64,000 nucleotides of DNA, taken from the NCBI RefSeq assembly GCF_025564065.1, contig NZ_JAMGZK010000054.1, positions 124,001-188,000 on the forward strand, in the 5' to 3' direction. The notes under the pieces were generated by a model. The model was not told the DNA's origin. It made no database searches and saw only the letters and a list, made by a program, of their open reading frames with translations. Position 1 is the first letter of the stretch; every line of letters starts with the position of its first letter. This DNA comes from Silvania hatchlandensis. GTDB lineage: Bacteria; Pseudomonadota; Gammaproteobacteria; Enterobacterales; Enterobacteriaceae. A program made the translations under genes and the position numbers. Below, piece after piece: positions 17,631-25,193 of the stretch.

Positions 17631-18020
17631 ATGATTGATCACACCGGATTCAGCGTAACCAATCTTGAAGACAGTAAACTGTTTTACACACGTGTTCTGG
17701 CAAGCCTTGGCCATATTGCCCGGCTTGAAATACCGGATAAAGCGGTAGGTTTTGGTCCTGCCAGACCCGATGAAGGGTCAGATCCGGGAGGCGCGTTCTG
17801 GATCGCACAGGGCACGCCCGCCACGCCCCGGATGCATCTCGCCTTCAGTGCAAAAAACAAAGAGGAAGTGGACGCATTCCACTCTACCGCCCTCCGGGTC
17901 GGTGGAAAAGATAATGGTGCACCGGGGTACAGGCCTCAGTATCACCCCGGATATTACGCCGCGTTTATCCTTGATCCTGATGGGTACAATATTGAGGCTG
18001 TTTACCACGAGACACGATAA
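17631..18020 (+). CDS. VOC-superfamily protein (glyoxalase/bleomycin-resistance fold)
   Basis: This 129-residue cytoplasmic protein has two betaalphabetabetabeta modules. It opens MIDHTGFSVTNLEDSKLFYTRVL, with H4 in the typical first metal-ligand position, and ends AAFILDPDGYNIEAVYHE, where the Glu of NIEAV is the expected last ligand. Members are dioxygenases, lyases or resistance proteins; function cannot be told from sequence alone. I use the ATG at 17631, 7 bases after AGGAG; an ATG at 17589 has no ribosome site. It stands alone between repeat copies, which suggests an acquired single gene. Confidence 0.85.
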   Translation: MIDHTGFSVTNLEDSKLFYTRVLASLGHIARLEIPDKAVGFGPARPDEGSDPGGAFWIAQGTPATPRMHLAFSAKNKEEVDAFHSTALRVGGKDNGAPGYRPQYHPGYYAAFILDPDGYNIEAVYHETR

Positions 18021-18432
18021 TGACTCGCGGCGCGGAAGTGTCTGAATTACCAATGGCTATGCATCTTTTATAAAATACATTTTCTATTCAGGTGTTAATA
18101 AAGAGTGTAAGCCGATTGATGAGTTTGACATTACTGCAACACGATCAGGAAAGCCTTACATCATTTACTGTACTTCTGCTTTTCGGCCGCAGCAGACATA
18201 CGGCTCGGTTGGCTGACCGTCTCGTGCCATTTGTTGACGCGATTAATCCATCGGCCCTTTGATCAATAGGATTCTGGTCAGGTCAGATTGCAGCATGGGG
18301 TACTTCAAAAATAAGTGTGTATTGAGGAAGGATATAGCTTCTTATTCAACTTATTTTTCCATATTTGTTATATGACGGCAGGGAATTTATATGGCATAAG
18401 AGCATTAAACGAACATCAAAAGGAATGACGTT
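18021..18432. other. 412-base intergenic region, no supported gene
   Basis: No confident gene, RNA or known repeat is visible. A 47-codon frame begins at 18119 (MSLTLLQHDQESLTSFTVLL...) without a convincing ribosome site or recognisable family. The last 100 bases are AT-rich and should hold the promoter of the cupin gene. Confidence 0.4.
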
Positions 18433-18747
18433 ATGTCGCTTTATGACCTTAGAACCGAAGCACATGCATTACCGGAGGCCTGGCACTCTCATGTATTAGG
18501 CCGCATTGGTACAGTGAATCTCAAAGTTTTACGAATGGATGAACGATCGGTAATTGAAGAGGTACATGAGTATGACGAGGGGTTACTGGTTATTGATGGA
18601 CGTCTGGAGCTTAGTGTAAAAGGAAAAAAAATATCTGTAACGTCTGGCCAGCTTTATGTAGCCAAAGCTGGCATTTCTCATACTGTTGAAACAGGCAGCT
18701 TTGGCGTACTGGTTATCATAGATTTACCAGAAACGGAAATTGCCTAA
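18433..18747 (+). CDS. small cupin-domain protein
   Basis: This 104-residue protein folds as a single cupin barrel: the first motif is around EEVHEYDEGLLVIDGRLEL, with H64-like and glutamate ligands, and the second around GQLYVAKAGISHTVETGSFGVLVI. Such proteins bind a divalent metal and act as isomerases, dioxygenases or sensors. A good AAGGA site precedes the ATG (18420-18424). It is monocistronic and lies between repeat copies. No specific role can be assigned. Confidence 0.82.
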   Translation: MSLYDLRTEAHALPEAWHSHVLGRIGTVNLKVLRMDERSVIEEVHEYDEGLLVIDGRLELSVKGKKISVTSGQLYVAKAGISHTVETGSFGVLVIIDLPETEIA

Positions 18748-18756
18748 CGATAGTAT

Positions 18757-18828
18757 GTCCGCTCCTCGCTCACAGCGGATCATCAACCCAGTAAACTCGT
18801 CCGCTCAGTGCCATAAGCGGAAGTTGCC
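18757..18828. repeat. dispersed two-hairpin intergenic repeat (copy F)
   Basis: The left hairpin pairs gtccgc (18757-18762) with gcggat (18775-18780), the right pairs gtccgct (18799-18805) with agcgga (18816-18821). The linker catcaacccag and overall spacing are the same as in copy D, so both derive from one 70-base element. Confidence 0.75.
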
Positions 18829-18866
18829 AGTTTCAGCTTATGTTTACAAACGGAGAGCGGATTAAA

Positions 18867-18895
18867 GCCGGGGGTGCTTCGCTTGCCCGGCCTAC
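18867..18895. repeat. REP-type palindromic element
   Basis: The 29 bases start gccggg and end cccggcctac, with the central gtgcttcgctt. This matches the enterobacterial REP pattern (GCCGGATG...CGCTTATCCGGCCTAC). It lies just downstream of the minus-strand metallo-beta-lactamase-fold gene, a usual REP position. Confidence 0.7.
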
Positions 18896-18929
18896 AACCC
18901 CCCTCAACGGGTAAATGTGTCGACAGGGC

Positions 18930-19781
18930 TTACCACTTCATCTCGCCGGTATTAACCTTCGCGCTCAGTTCGAGCGAACTCTCATCCGCCAGACCCGGGT
19001 ACGCCGCTTTCATTGCGTCAATAACCGCGGTCGACCCCTTCTGGCTGGCCAACGTCTGCTCAAATTTTTGCAGATAAGTATGGGTGAAGGTGATGGCCGA
19101 GTCGTTTTCCGGGCGCGCACCCAGGTAGTGACCGGGAATAACCTGCTGCGGTTTCAGAGACTGCATTTCGCCAAGCACCGTCATCCAACCCTGACGGATA
19201 GCCGGGGTTTGCGTATCAGCGGTCCAGACATGAATGCCGGAGGCAATCCCCGTTCCGCCGAGAATCGCCTTGTTCGCCGGGATCCAGACATAGGCGGCAT
19301 ATTCACCGGCGTGTTTTAACTCCAGCGCTTCGCCGTCGACGGTAAAGCGGGTGGCGTTTGTCGCCTGTGGCACGATGATTTTTGTCGGTGCGCCGTCCTT
19401 CATCTGCGGGCCCCAGAACGCCAGCTTGGCGTCTTTGGTGGCCTTGATATGATCAACTACGGCCGGAGATGCCACCACATTTACCTGCGGGAACGCGGCC
19501 ACCAGGGGCTCAAGCCCGAAATAGAAATCCGGATCGCCAGAGGTGATCACAATCTCTTTCAGGGTTTTGCCACCGGCTTTGATCATCTTCACCAGCTGCT
19601 CGCCATCTTTAACGCTGAACTGGGCATCAAACAACACCGCTTCAGTCGGGCCGGAGACAAGGGTGGACGAGACCGGGAAAATGCCTTTTTCCTGTGGGTT
19701 ATAGACCTCAAGGTGCAGCGGGGCGGCGAATACGGGCGCAGCGGTCAGCGTTAATACCAGCGAGAGAGATTTCATGTTCAT
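18930..19781 (-). CDS. metallo-beta-lactamase-fold protein lacking the HxHxDH motif
   Basis: This 283-residue protein has a Sec signal (MNMKSLSLVLTLTAAPVFA) and an MBL-like fold. Where active family members have THxHxDHxxG, it reads TSGDPDFYFG: the three histidines are Ser, Asp and Phe, and only the central Asp remains. The later histidine region is kept as VIPGHYLGARP. Two-metal hydrolysis in the usual way is therefore unlikely; a changed chemistry or binding role is possible. It is periplasmic by its signal. AAGGAT precedes its ATG, and the DsbA-like gene ends 8 bases upstream, so the two form an operon. Confidence 0.82.
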   Translation of the reverse strand: MNMKSLSLVLTLTAAPVFAAPLHLEVYNPQEKGIFPVSSTLVSGPTEAVLFDAQFSVKDGEQLVKMIKAGGKTLKEIVITSGDPDFYFGLEPLVAAFPQVNVVASPAVVDHIKATKDAKLAFWGPQMKDGAPTKIIVPQATNATRFTVDGEALELKHAGEYAAYVWIPANKAILGGTGIASGIHVWTADTQTPAIRQGWMTVLGEMQSLKPQQVIPGHYLGARPENDSAITFTHTYLQKFEQTLASQKGSTAVIDAMKAAYPGLADESSLELSAKVNTGEMKW

Positions 19782-19789
19782 GGTGATCC

Positions 19790-20440
19790 TTAGTGGTTTA
19801 TTCGGGTGAGTTGCGGTTTAACCAGCGCGAAAAAGGCATCGGGTTTACCGTAATAACGTCCGACAGGCAGCAGCGTGCTGTTCCCGTCGGTGTCGATAAT
19901 CGCAGCCGTGGGGAACCCCTGGCCTTTGACCATTGCCATGAGCATCCGCGCATGCTGAATGCTCTCCAGCGTTTCATTTTCCTGAATTTGTCCGAGCCTG
20001 ATGTCAGGCCCCGCCGTCTGATCCAGAATCTGATTCACCACCTCGGGATGGGTGATGTTTTTCCCGTCCTGGTACCAGGCCCGCTGGATGGCGTTGAGAA
20101 AGTGCAGATCGGCGCCGGGCAGGGCAAACCGCTGTGCTGCCAGTAGTCCGCGCGTGGTCGGCAGGGAGTCGAGGACAAGCTGGCTGTCGGCCAGCAGCTT
20201 GTGGCGATATTCCGCACCAAACGTCATGCCGGTTAAGGCGGCGATACGGGCATCATGCTCGTTAACGTGTGCCAGCCAGCTGGCGTCCAGCTGTCGGCGA
20301 TGGGAACCAATAAAAAGCCCGCCTGGCAAAATATGCTGCGCAGAAAAATCCTCGGCGATGCGGTTAAGCAGCGGCAGAGCGCCATAGCTCCAGCCACACA
20401 GGGGATCGATAATCCAGTAAAGCCCGGCCTGAAATGCCAT
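19790..20440 (-). CDS. DsbA-family protein with a single-cysteine active site
   Basis: This 216-residue thioredoxin-fold protein belongs to the DsbA/FrnE-like group. The active site reads DPLCGWSYG: the first Cys (C15) is present but the second is Ser, so it is a monothiol form that could not act as a normal dithiol oxidase. The cis-Pro region is GFPTAAII. No signal peptide is seen (MAFQAGLYWIIDPLC), so it should be cytoplasmic; a glutathione-linked or isomerase-like role fits. It leads the operon with the MBL-fold gene and is divergent from a LysR gene 109 bases away. Confidence 0.82.
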   Translation of the reverse strand: MAFQAGLYWIIDPLCGWSYGALPLLNRIAEDFSAQHILPGGLFIGSHRRQLDASWLAHVNEHDARIAALTGMTFGAEYRHKLLADSQLVLDSLPTTRGLLAAQRFALPGADLHFLNAIQRAWYQDGKNITHPEVVNQILDQTAGPDIRLGQIQENETLESIQHARMLMAMVKGQGFPTAAIIDTDGNSTLLPVGRYYGKPDAFFALVKPQLTRINH

Positions 20441-20470
20441 GACGATGTTCTCCGTTTTGGGGGTGAGGAC

Positions 20471-20499
20471 ATTCTACGGATTTGTATGTCTGATAGAAT
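20471..20499. promoter_or_regulatory. candidate LysR-binding inverted repeat in divergent promoter
   Basis: The arms attcta (20471-20476) and tagaat (20494-20499) are perfect complements around 17 bases, within the 109-base gap between the DsbA-like gene and the divergent LysR gene. Position fits a LysR operator, but the arms are short. Confidence 0.4.
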
Positions 20500-20549
20500 T
20501 CCTGAAACAATACATGCTGAGTTTCGTAAAACGATCAGATGGAGAGGCA

Positions 20550-21431
20550 ATGGACAGGATCATGGCGGCAATCACCTATAACCGTATCTGCGAACTCGGC
20601 AGCCTGAGTGCGGCTGCCCGTTCGCTGGGCATATCTCGCCCGATGGTCAGCCGCTATCTCGATGAGATGGAAAAGTGGGCAGGGGCGCGACTGATCCACC
20701 GCTCAACCCGGCGGCTCACCATCACCCCTGCGGGAGAGAAAACGCTGGAGAAAACCCGGCAACTGGCCCTGCTATCTCAGGGCATTGAAGGGGATACAAC
20801 CAGAATGACGCCGTCGGGTACGTTACGGATCGCCTGTGCCCATTTTACGGCGACGCACCTGCTGGGGCCGGTGATCCCGCCTTTCCTCGCCCTTTATCCC
20901 GCGTTGCGCATTGAGGTTGATATCAATAACCACCCGGTCAGCCTGGTGGGGGAGCGCATCGATCTGGCTATCCGGATCACCAATGAACCGGAACCGGGTG
21001 CTATCGCTCGTTATCTGGGAACATGCCAGTCCGTGTTATGCGCCTCGCCAGCGTACCTTGAGCGGGCGGGGGTGCCGACCACGCCTGGGGATCTTGCCCA
21101 GCATAATTGTCTGCACTACAGCCGTTTTTCCGGGCAGTCATGGTCTTTTCGCGATCGGGAGAAAGGGGGAATGTCGGTGGCGGTGAACGGTAATTTCAGT
21201 GCCGGGATCTCGTCACTGTTGTGCGATATGGCCGCCGCAGGTGTCGGCCTGGCGATGGTGCCAGCCATCGAGGCGCGAAGCGGGCTGGAAAGCGGTTGTC
21301 TGGTACGGGTATTACCGCAACTGGAGCCGCAGCCGCTGGGTATTTACGGGCTTTATCAGTCACGCGATCATCAGCATGCGGCGCTCAGTCTGTTTCTCGA
21401 CGCCATCAAACAGCATCTGATGCAATCGTAA
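20550..21431 (+). CDS. LysR-family transcriptional regulator
   Basis: This 293-residue LysR regulator of the CrgA-like subgroup has an HTH in RICELGSLSAAARSLGISRPMVSRYLDEMEKW and the wing HRSTRRLTITPAGE. The effector domain has IDLAIRITNEPEPGAIARYLG and ISSLLCDMAAAGVGLAMVP. The ATG at 20550 sits 5 bases behind GGAG (20541-20544); the frame stays open to 20439, but that extension would run into the divergent DsbA-like gene. It most likely controls the divergent DsbA-like/MBL-fold operon. Confidence 0.9.
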   Translation: MDRIMAAITYNRICELGSLSAAARSLGISRPMVSRYLDEMEKWAGARLIHRSTRRLTITPAGEKTLEKTRQLALLSQGIEGDTTRMTPSGTLRIACAHFTATHLLGPVIPPFLALYPALRIEVDINNHPVSLVGERIDLAIRITNEPEPGAIARYLGTCQSVLCASPAYLERAGVPTTPGDLAQHNCLHYSRFSGQSWSFRDREKGGMSVAVNGNFSAGISSLLCDMAAAGVGLAMVPAIEARSGLESGCLVRVLPQLEPQPLGIYGLYQSRDHQHAALSLFLDAIKQHLMQS

Positions 21432-21566
21432 GCCGGAGCATTATGAATTTGTCCAATAATACATCCTGTAGATTATGAATAATCAACGCTCTTGATTGTT
21501 TTGTATACAACCGAAAATAACCATATTAAAATTGTGGCTTCCTTAACTCAAATGGAGATTGTGGTT

Positions 21567-22049
21567 ATGGCTATTCCGGCTTACTTATGGCTAAAAGACG
21601 ATGGCGGCGCTGACATTACCGGTTCTGTCGATGTACTGGATCGCGAGGGCAGCATTGAGATTCATAGTTTCGCGCATGGGCTACATTTACCCACTGACAA
21701 TATGACGGGTAAAATTACAGGTACTCGCGTACATAGTGCGTTAACGTTTGAAAAAGAATTCGATTCATCAAGCCCTTACCTTTACAAGGCTGTGGCGAAA
21801 GGTCAGACGCTAAAGAGCGCCGAATTTAAGTGGTATCACATCAACGATGCGGGGCAGGAGGTTGAATACTTCAACATGCTGCTGGAAGGCGTCAAAGTCG
21901 TCTCAGTCTGCCCTCTGATGCATAACTGCAAAAATTCCAGTACCGAAAAGCATAATCATCTCGAAGCTATTTCACTACGTTATGAAAAAATCACCTGGAA
22001 ACACTGTGACGGAAATATCATGTTCACTGATGCGTGGAACGAACGATGA
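21567..22049 (+). CDS. hcp: Hcp (TssD), type VI secretion tube protein, orphan copy
   Basis: This 160-residue protein belongs to the Hcp family, whose hexameric rings form the type VI secretion inner tube and carry effectors. Family marks include MAIPAYLWLKDDGGADITGS, HLPTDNMTGKITGTRVH, DSSSPYLYKAVAKGQTLKSA and the C-terminal ITWKHCDGNIMFTDAWNER. The ATG at 21567 is 9 bases after GGAG; an upstream ATG at 21492 is not needed. No other T6SS structural gene is in the window, so this is an orphan hcp island carrying an effector module. Two cysteines near residues 112 and 118 are unusual for Hcp. Confidence 0.9.
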   Translation: MAIPAYLWLKDDGGADITGSVDVLDREGSIEIHSFAHGLHLPTDNMTGKITGTRVHSALTFEKEFDSSSPYLYKAVAKGQTLKSAEFKWYHINDAGQEVEYFNMLLEGVKVVSVCPLMHNCKNSSTEKHNHLEAISLRYEKITWKHCDGNIMFTDAWNER

Positions 22050-22251
22050 TCCATTGTACCTTACTTTTATTGAGCAAGTTGAAAGGGGAAACTTCAGACT
22101 TCACCCGTCGGGTTACGAAGGGGTTAGTAACGGCTGCATTACGCTGCCTTCTCCTTCTCATTTTGCGATACTGCGGGAGGCGCTCCTGAGGACCCCTTCA
22201 ATAAGGGTATCTGCTTCACTTAATGCTTACGGCACTATTCAGGTGTACTAA
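22030..22251 (+). pseudogene. truncated Tlde1-type (DUF2778) T6SS effector, C-terminal part
   Basis: The frame encodes ERGNFRLHPSGYEGVSNGCITL followed by an F...LR.ALLRT stretch and ends YGTIQVY. This is the C-terminal catalytic region of the Tlde1/DUF2778 L,D-transpeptidase-like effectors, with the expected His (RLHP) and Cys (SNGCITL). Intact effectors have roughly 80-100 more N-terminal residues that are absent; the fragment begins within the last bases of hcp, in a different frame. It is therefore most likely a deletion remnant. A frameshifted fusion to Hcp cannot be excluded. An ATG at 22030 is the nearest possible start. Confidence 0.7.
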
Positions 22252-22253
22252 TA

Positions 22254-22496
22254 ATGACGCCAGCGAAACAAGCGGGTTTATGGTTCATTCAGTTTTTGTC
22301 ATTTCTCCTGATTTTTTCAGTATTTTATCTGCTCTTGCCCGAGGTATATCTGTTTCAACTTTTTAGCGATTGGGTAGGTTTTATTACTGAGCAGGGCTGG
22401 AATGATGTATTCATGTTAACCGTTCTCTGCACCTCAGTAATCATCAACATGTTGCTGATTTTCGTTGTCGGAAAAATGAGAAACAGGCAACTATAA
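22254..22496 (+). CDS. small two-helix membrane protein, putative T6SS immunity protein
   Basis: This 80-residue protein has two strong hydrophobic segments (about residues 8-32 and 50-72) separated by a short loop, and a basic C-terminus (GKMRNRQL). It begins 2 bases after the truncated Tlde1-type frame, the position where immunity genes of periplasmic peptidoglycan effectors lie. Immunity is inferred from position and membrane topology, not from a recognised family. Retaining immunity while the toxin is truncated is commonly seen in decayed effector modules. Confidence 0.6.
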   Translation: MTPAKQAGLWFIQFLSFLLIFSVFYLLLPEVYLFQLFSDWVGFITEQGWNDVFMLTVLCTSVIINMLLIFVVGKMRNRQL

Positions 22497-22616
22497 CCAC
22501 CATAAGCCCGGTCTTACGGGGCTGGCCCCATATTGCCGGGCTATTCTAATCGTCTGTTATTTGCATACTTTCTGAAAAAGGGGATTAAGGACTTGAGCAG
22601 AACGGCCGATTATATC

Positions 22617-22640
22617 CAAAAAAAGACCGCCGAAGCGGTC
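22617..22640 (-). terminator. terminator of the small gene at 22667-22882
   Basis: On the minus strand the stem gaccgc/gcggtc (22640-22635 with 22630-22625, loop ttcg) is followed by a run of seven T residues (22624-22618). It lies about 27 bases after the stop. Confidence 0.8.
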
Positions 22641-22666
22641 GTTACGTTTGCAACCCCAGCCGGGTA

Positions 22667-22882
22667 TTACTTGCCGATCTCTTTGCGCACTAACGCCGGA
22701 TAGGAATGCTCGGTCTCTTTTCCGGTACGGATGTTCAGGATGGTGTAACGCGCATCAGGGAAGGTGCCGGCTTTCTTTACCACCATCATCGATTCACCCT
22801 GTTGATTGCGGAACATTTTTCCGGAAGGGTATTTCGGCGCATCTGGATTCTGGCATGGGCATTGTGGATCACAGTGACTCAT
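22667..22882 (-). CDS. small cysteine-containing conserved-type protein of unknown function
   Basis: This 71-residue protein begins MSHCDPQCPCQNPDAPKYP: three cysteines (C4, C8, C10) sit in the first ten residues, as in a metal-binding or redox knot. It continues with a compact beta-rich body (ESMMVVKKAGTFPDARYTILNIRTGKETEHSYPALVRKE). A GGGGAA site precedes the ATG and a clean terminator follows, so it is a real single-gene unit. I do not recognise a family. Confidence 0.65.
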   Translation of the reverse strand: MSHCDPQCPCQNPDAPKYPSGKMFRNQQGESMMVVKKAGTFPDARYTILNIRTGKETEHSYPALVRKEIGK

Positions 22883-23027
22883 TATTTCCCCGTTAAGGCT
22901 TCGTCAGCCAGCAATTGAAGGGATCATCATAAGCACGGGCTTATGTCGGTGTAGACCGAAAAAGATACTCCCGTGCATTATGAATAGCCATAAAATTATA
23001 GGCGGATTGCATTAATCCGAAGGGGCG

Positions 23028-24059
23028 TTAGCGGGCCAAAATCTCCTGGCGAACAATCTCCGCACCGGCGCGTAATGCGTTGAGCTTGCCGTTAGCAACC
23101 CGACGCGATAACGGTGCCATGCCGCAGTTGGTGGAAGGGTAGAGCTTGTCGGCATCGACAAACTGCAGCGCTTTGCGCAGCGTATCCGCCACTTCCTCTG
23201 CGGTCTCTACGGTATTGGTCGCGACATCAATCGCTCCGACCATCACTTTTTTACCGCGGATCAGTTCCAGCAGATCCATCGGTACCCGCGAGTTGTGGCA
23301 CTCCAGCGAGACGATATCGATAGCCGACTGTTGCAGCTTAGGGAAGGCTTCTTCGTATTGCCGCCACTCGGTGCCCAGCGTCTTTTTCCAGTCGGTATTG
23401 GCTTTGATGCCATAGCCATAGCAGATATGCACCGCCGTTTCGCACTTCAGCCCTTCAACGGCGCGTTCTAATGCCGCGATACCCCAGTCATTTACTTCGT
23501 CAAAGAAGACGTTAAAGGCGGGTTCATCAAACTGGATAATATCAACACCGGCCGCTTCTAATTCTCGGGCTTCCTGGTTCAGGATTTTGGCGAATTCCCA
23601 GGCCAGCTTTTCGCGGCTTTTATAGTGGGCATCATACAGGGTATCGATCATCGTCATCGGCCCAGGCAGCGCCCATTTGATCGGCTGTTTGGTGAGCTGA
23701 CGTAAGAATTTCGCATCTTCAACGAATACCGGTTTCTGGCGTTCTACCGCCCCGACCACGGTAGGCACGCTGGCGTCGTAGCGATTGCGAATTTTAACCA
23801 CCTCGCGTTTCTCAAAATCAACGCCGCTGAGGTGCTCGATAAAGGTAGTGACAAAATGCTGGCGGGTCTGCTCGCCATCGCTGACGATATCAATCCCGGC
23901 CCGCAGCTGATCGAACAGCGACAAACTCAGCGCATCCTTTTTCCCCTCGATTAACTCTTCGTTTTCTAATTTCCAGGGGGACCATAGCTTCTCTGGCTCT
24001 GCAAGCCAGGACGGTTTCGGTAAGCTGCCGGCAGTCGACGTAGGGAGCAATGTTTTCAT
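23028..24059 (-). CDS. mesD: core (folate-independent) methionine synthase
   Basis: This 343-residue protein matches only the C-terminal catalytic half of MetE. The zinc and homocysteine-site residues are kept: H211 and C213 (VHICYG), E253 (SLECHN) and C312 (NCGMAP), plus FDEPAF at 177-182. It lacks the N-terminal MetE half, like the core methionine synthases that do not use methyl-folate. It lies 27 bases downstream of a DUF1852 gene (mesX), the partner known to be needed by MesD with oxygen; the methyl donor is unknown in the literature I recall. The ATG at 24059 follows AAGGT; an upstream ATG at 24086 is less likely. Confidence 0.9.
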   Translation of the reverse strand: MKTLLPTSTAGSLPKPSWLAEPEKLWSPWKLENEELIEGKKDALSLSLFDQLRAGIDIVSDGEQTRQHFVTTFIEHLSGVDFEKREVVKIRNRYDASVPTVVGAVERQKPVFVEDAKFLRQLTKQPIKWALPGPMTMIDTLYDAHYKSREKLAWEFAKILNQEARELEAAGVDIIQFDEPAFNVFFDEVNDWGIAALERAVEGLKCETAVHICYGYGIKANTDWKKTLGTEWRQYEEAFPKLQQSAIDIVSLECHNSRVPMDLLELIRGKKVMVGAIDVATNTVETAEEVADTLRKALQFVDADKLYPSTNCGMAPLSRRVANGKLNALRAGAEIVRQEILAR

Positions 24060-24086
24060 AACAGGTGACCTTATATTTTTAATCAA

Positions 24087-25064
24087 TTAAACAGCGCAGT
24101 TAGCAGACCATTGCTCAAGAATATTCTTGTAAGGTTTGATGAAATGCTTTTCGGTGAACTTGCCCTGCTCAATTGCCAGCTGGCTACGCTCTTCCCGATC
24201 GTAAACGATTTTTGTTAAGGAATGATCCTGGTTATTCAGGTTCGGTTGGTAATACTGTCCGGCCGTTGAGTTAGCGTTGTAAATCTCCGGGCGATAAATT
24301 TTCTGGAACGTCTCCATCGTACTGATGGTGGCAATTAGCTCCACAAACGAGTAATCACCCAGTAAATCGCCGGAGAAATAAAACGCCAGCGGCGCGGCGC
24401 TGTTTGGCGGCATGAAATAGCGCACCTGTAGGCCCATTTTTTTGAAGTATTCTTCAGTCAGCGAGGTACCGTGCTGTTGGTATTCGATGCCTAAAACAGG
24501 ATGCACATTACCGATGCGCTGATAGCTGTTTTTATTCGAGACGCTCAGGCAGATCACCGGTGCTTTGCTGAAGTTCGCTTTGTATTCTGCTGAGTTAGCG
24601 AAATGCTTAAAGATGTTGCCGTGTAAATCGCCAAAGTCATCCGGGATGCTAAAACCGGCCTGATTTTTATTATGGTCTAACAGTCGCACGCTAAAGTCAT
24701 AATCGCGAACGTAAGACGAGAAGTTATTCCCGACAATACCGTCGATGCGTTCGTTGGTTTTTTTATCAATAATATTGGTTTTCAGGATTTCAATTGCCGG
24801 GAAGGCCTGATTATCGTCACCAATATTCATCTCAACGGAGATGATCTCCAGCTCAACGGAATAACGATCGCCGTTGGGGTTATCCCAGTGCGCCAGGGCG
24901 TTAAAGCGATTATCGATCATCACTAACGTGTTGCGCAGATTCTGCTGGCGGTTTTCCCCGCGGGCCAGATTCGCAAAATTAGTGGTGATGCGCGTGTTTT
25001 CCGAAGGATTATAATTCTCGTCGAAAAGACTGTGCTTAATCGTAAATGTGAATGCGTTATTCAT
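24087..25064 (-). CDS. mesX: DUF1852 protein, partner of the core methionine synthase
   Basis: This 325-residue protein matches the DUF1852 family (MNNAFTFTIKHSLFDENYNPS..., later NIFKHFANSAEYKANFSKAPVICLSVSNKNSYQ). The family co-occurs with MesD and is described as a putative oxygenase that supplies the methyl group together with O2. There is no signal peptide and no recognised cofactor motif that I can name. The order mesX-mesD with a short gap is the standard pairing. The start is the ATG at 25064; the frame is open to 25127 but without a better site. A palindrome lies about 90 bases upstream. Confidence 0.88.
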   Translation of the reverse strand: MNNAFTFTIKHSLFDENYNPSENTRITTNFANLARGENRQQNLRNTLVMIDNRFNALAHWDNPNGDRYSVELEIISVEMNIGDDNQAFPAIEILKTNIIDKKTNERIDGIVGNNFSSYVRDYDFSVRLLDHNKNQAGFSIPDDFGDLHGNIFKHFANSAEYKANFSKAPVICLSVSNKNSYQRIGNVHPVLGIEYQQHGTSLTEEYFKKMGLQVRYFMPPNSAAPLAFYFSGDLLGDYSFVELIATISTMETFQKIYRPEIYNANSTAGQYYQPNLNNQDHSLTKIVYDREERSQLAIEQGKFTEKHFIKPYKNILEQWSANCAV

Positions 25065-25149
25065 AATATTCAGTCTTCTTGTTGCTAATTCGTTAACATT
25101 ACATACGTTATGCCAGAGCCTCAGCAACAGTGATAGCGACTAAATTTCA

Positions 25150-25178
25150 CTACAACATGAGATATCTTCATGTTGTAG
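25150..25178. promoter_or_regulatory. palindrome upstream of mesX with MetR-like core
   Basis: The arms ctacaacatga (25150-25160) and tcatgttgtag (25168-25178) pair perfectly over 11 bases with a 7-base spacer. Its centre, TGAGATATCTTCA (25158-25170), fits the MetR consensus TGAA-N5-TTCA with one mismatch. It is in the 129-base gap upstream of mesX, so a methionine-linked operator is plausible. A terminator role for the upstream MFS gene is less likely because no T tract follows. Confidence 0.5.
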
Positions 25179-25193
25179 CCTGAGCGGGTTTCA

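Noticed and set aside
18119-18262. 47-codon frame in the gap before the cupin gene
   Set aside because: No ribosome site, no recognisable family and no operon context.
22505-22542. Inverted repeat agcccgg...ccgggct after the putative immunity gene
   Set aside because: The loop is long and no T tract follows, so it is not a clear terminator.
25158-25170. Central AGATATCT considered as a MetJ box
   Set aside because: MetJ needs two or more adjacent 8-base boxes similar to AGACGTCT; the flanking octamers do not match, so MetR is the better, still tentative, reading.
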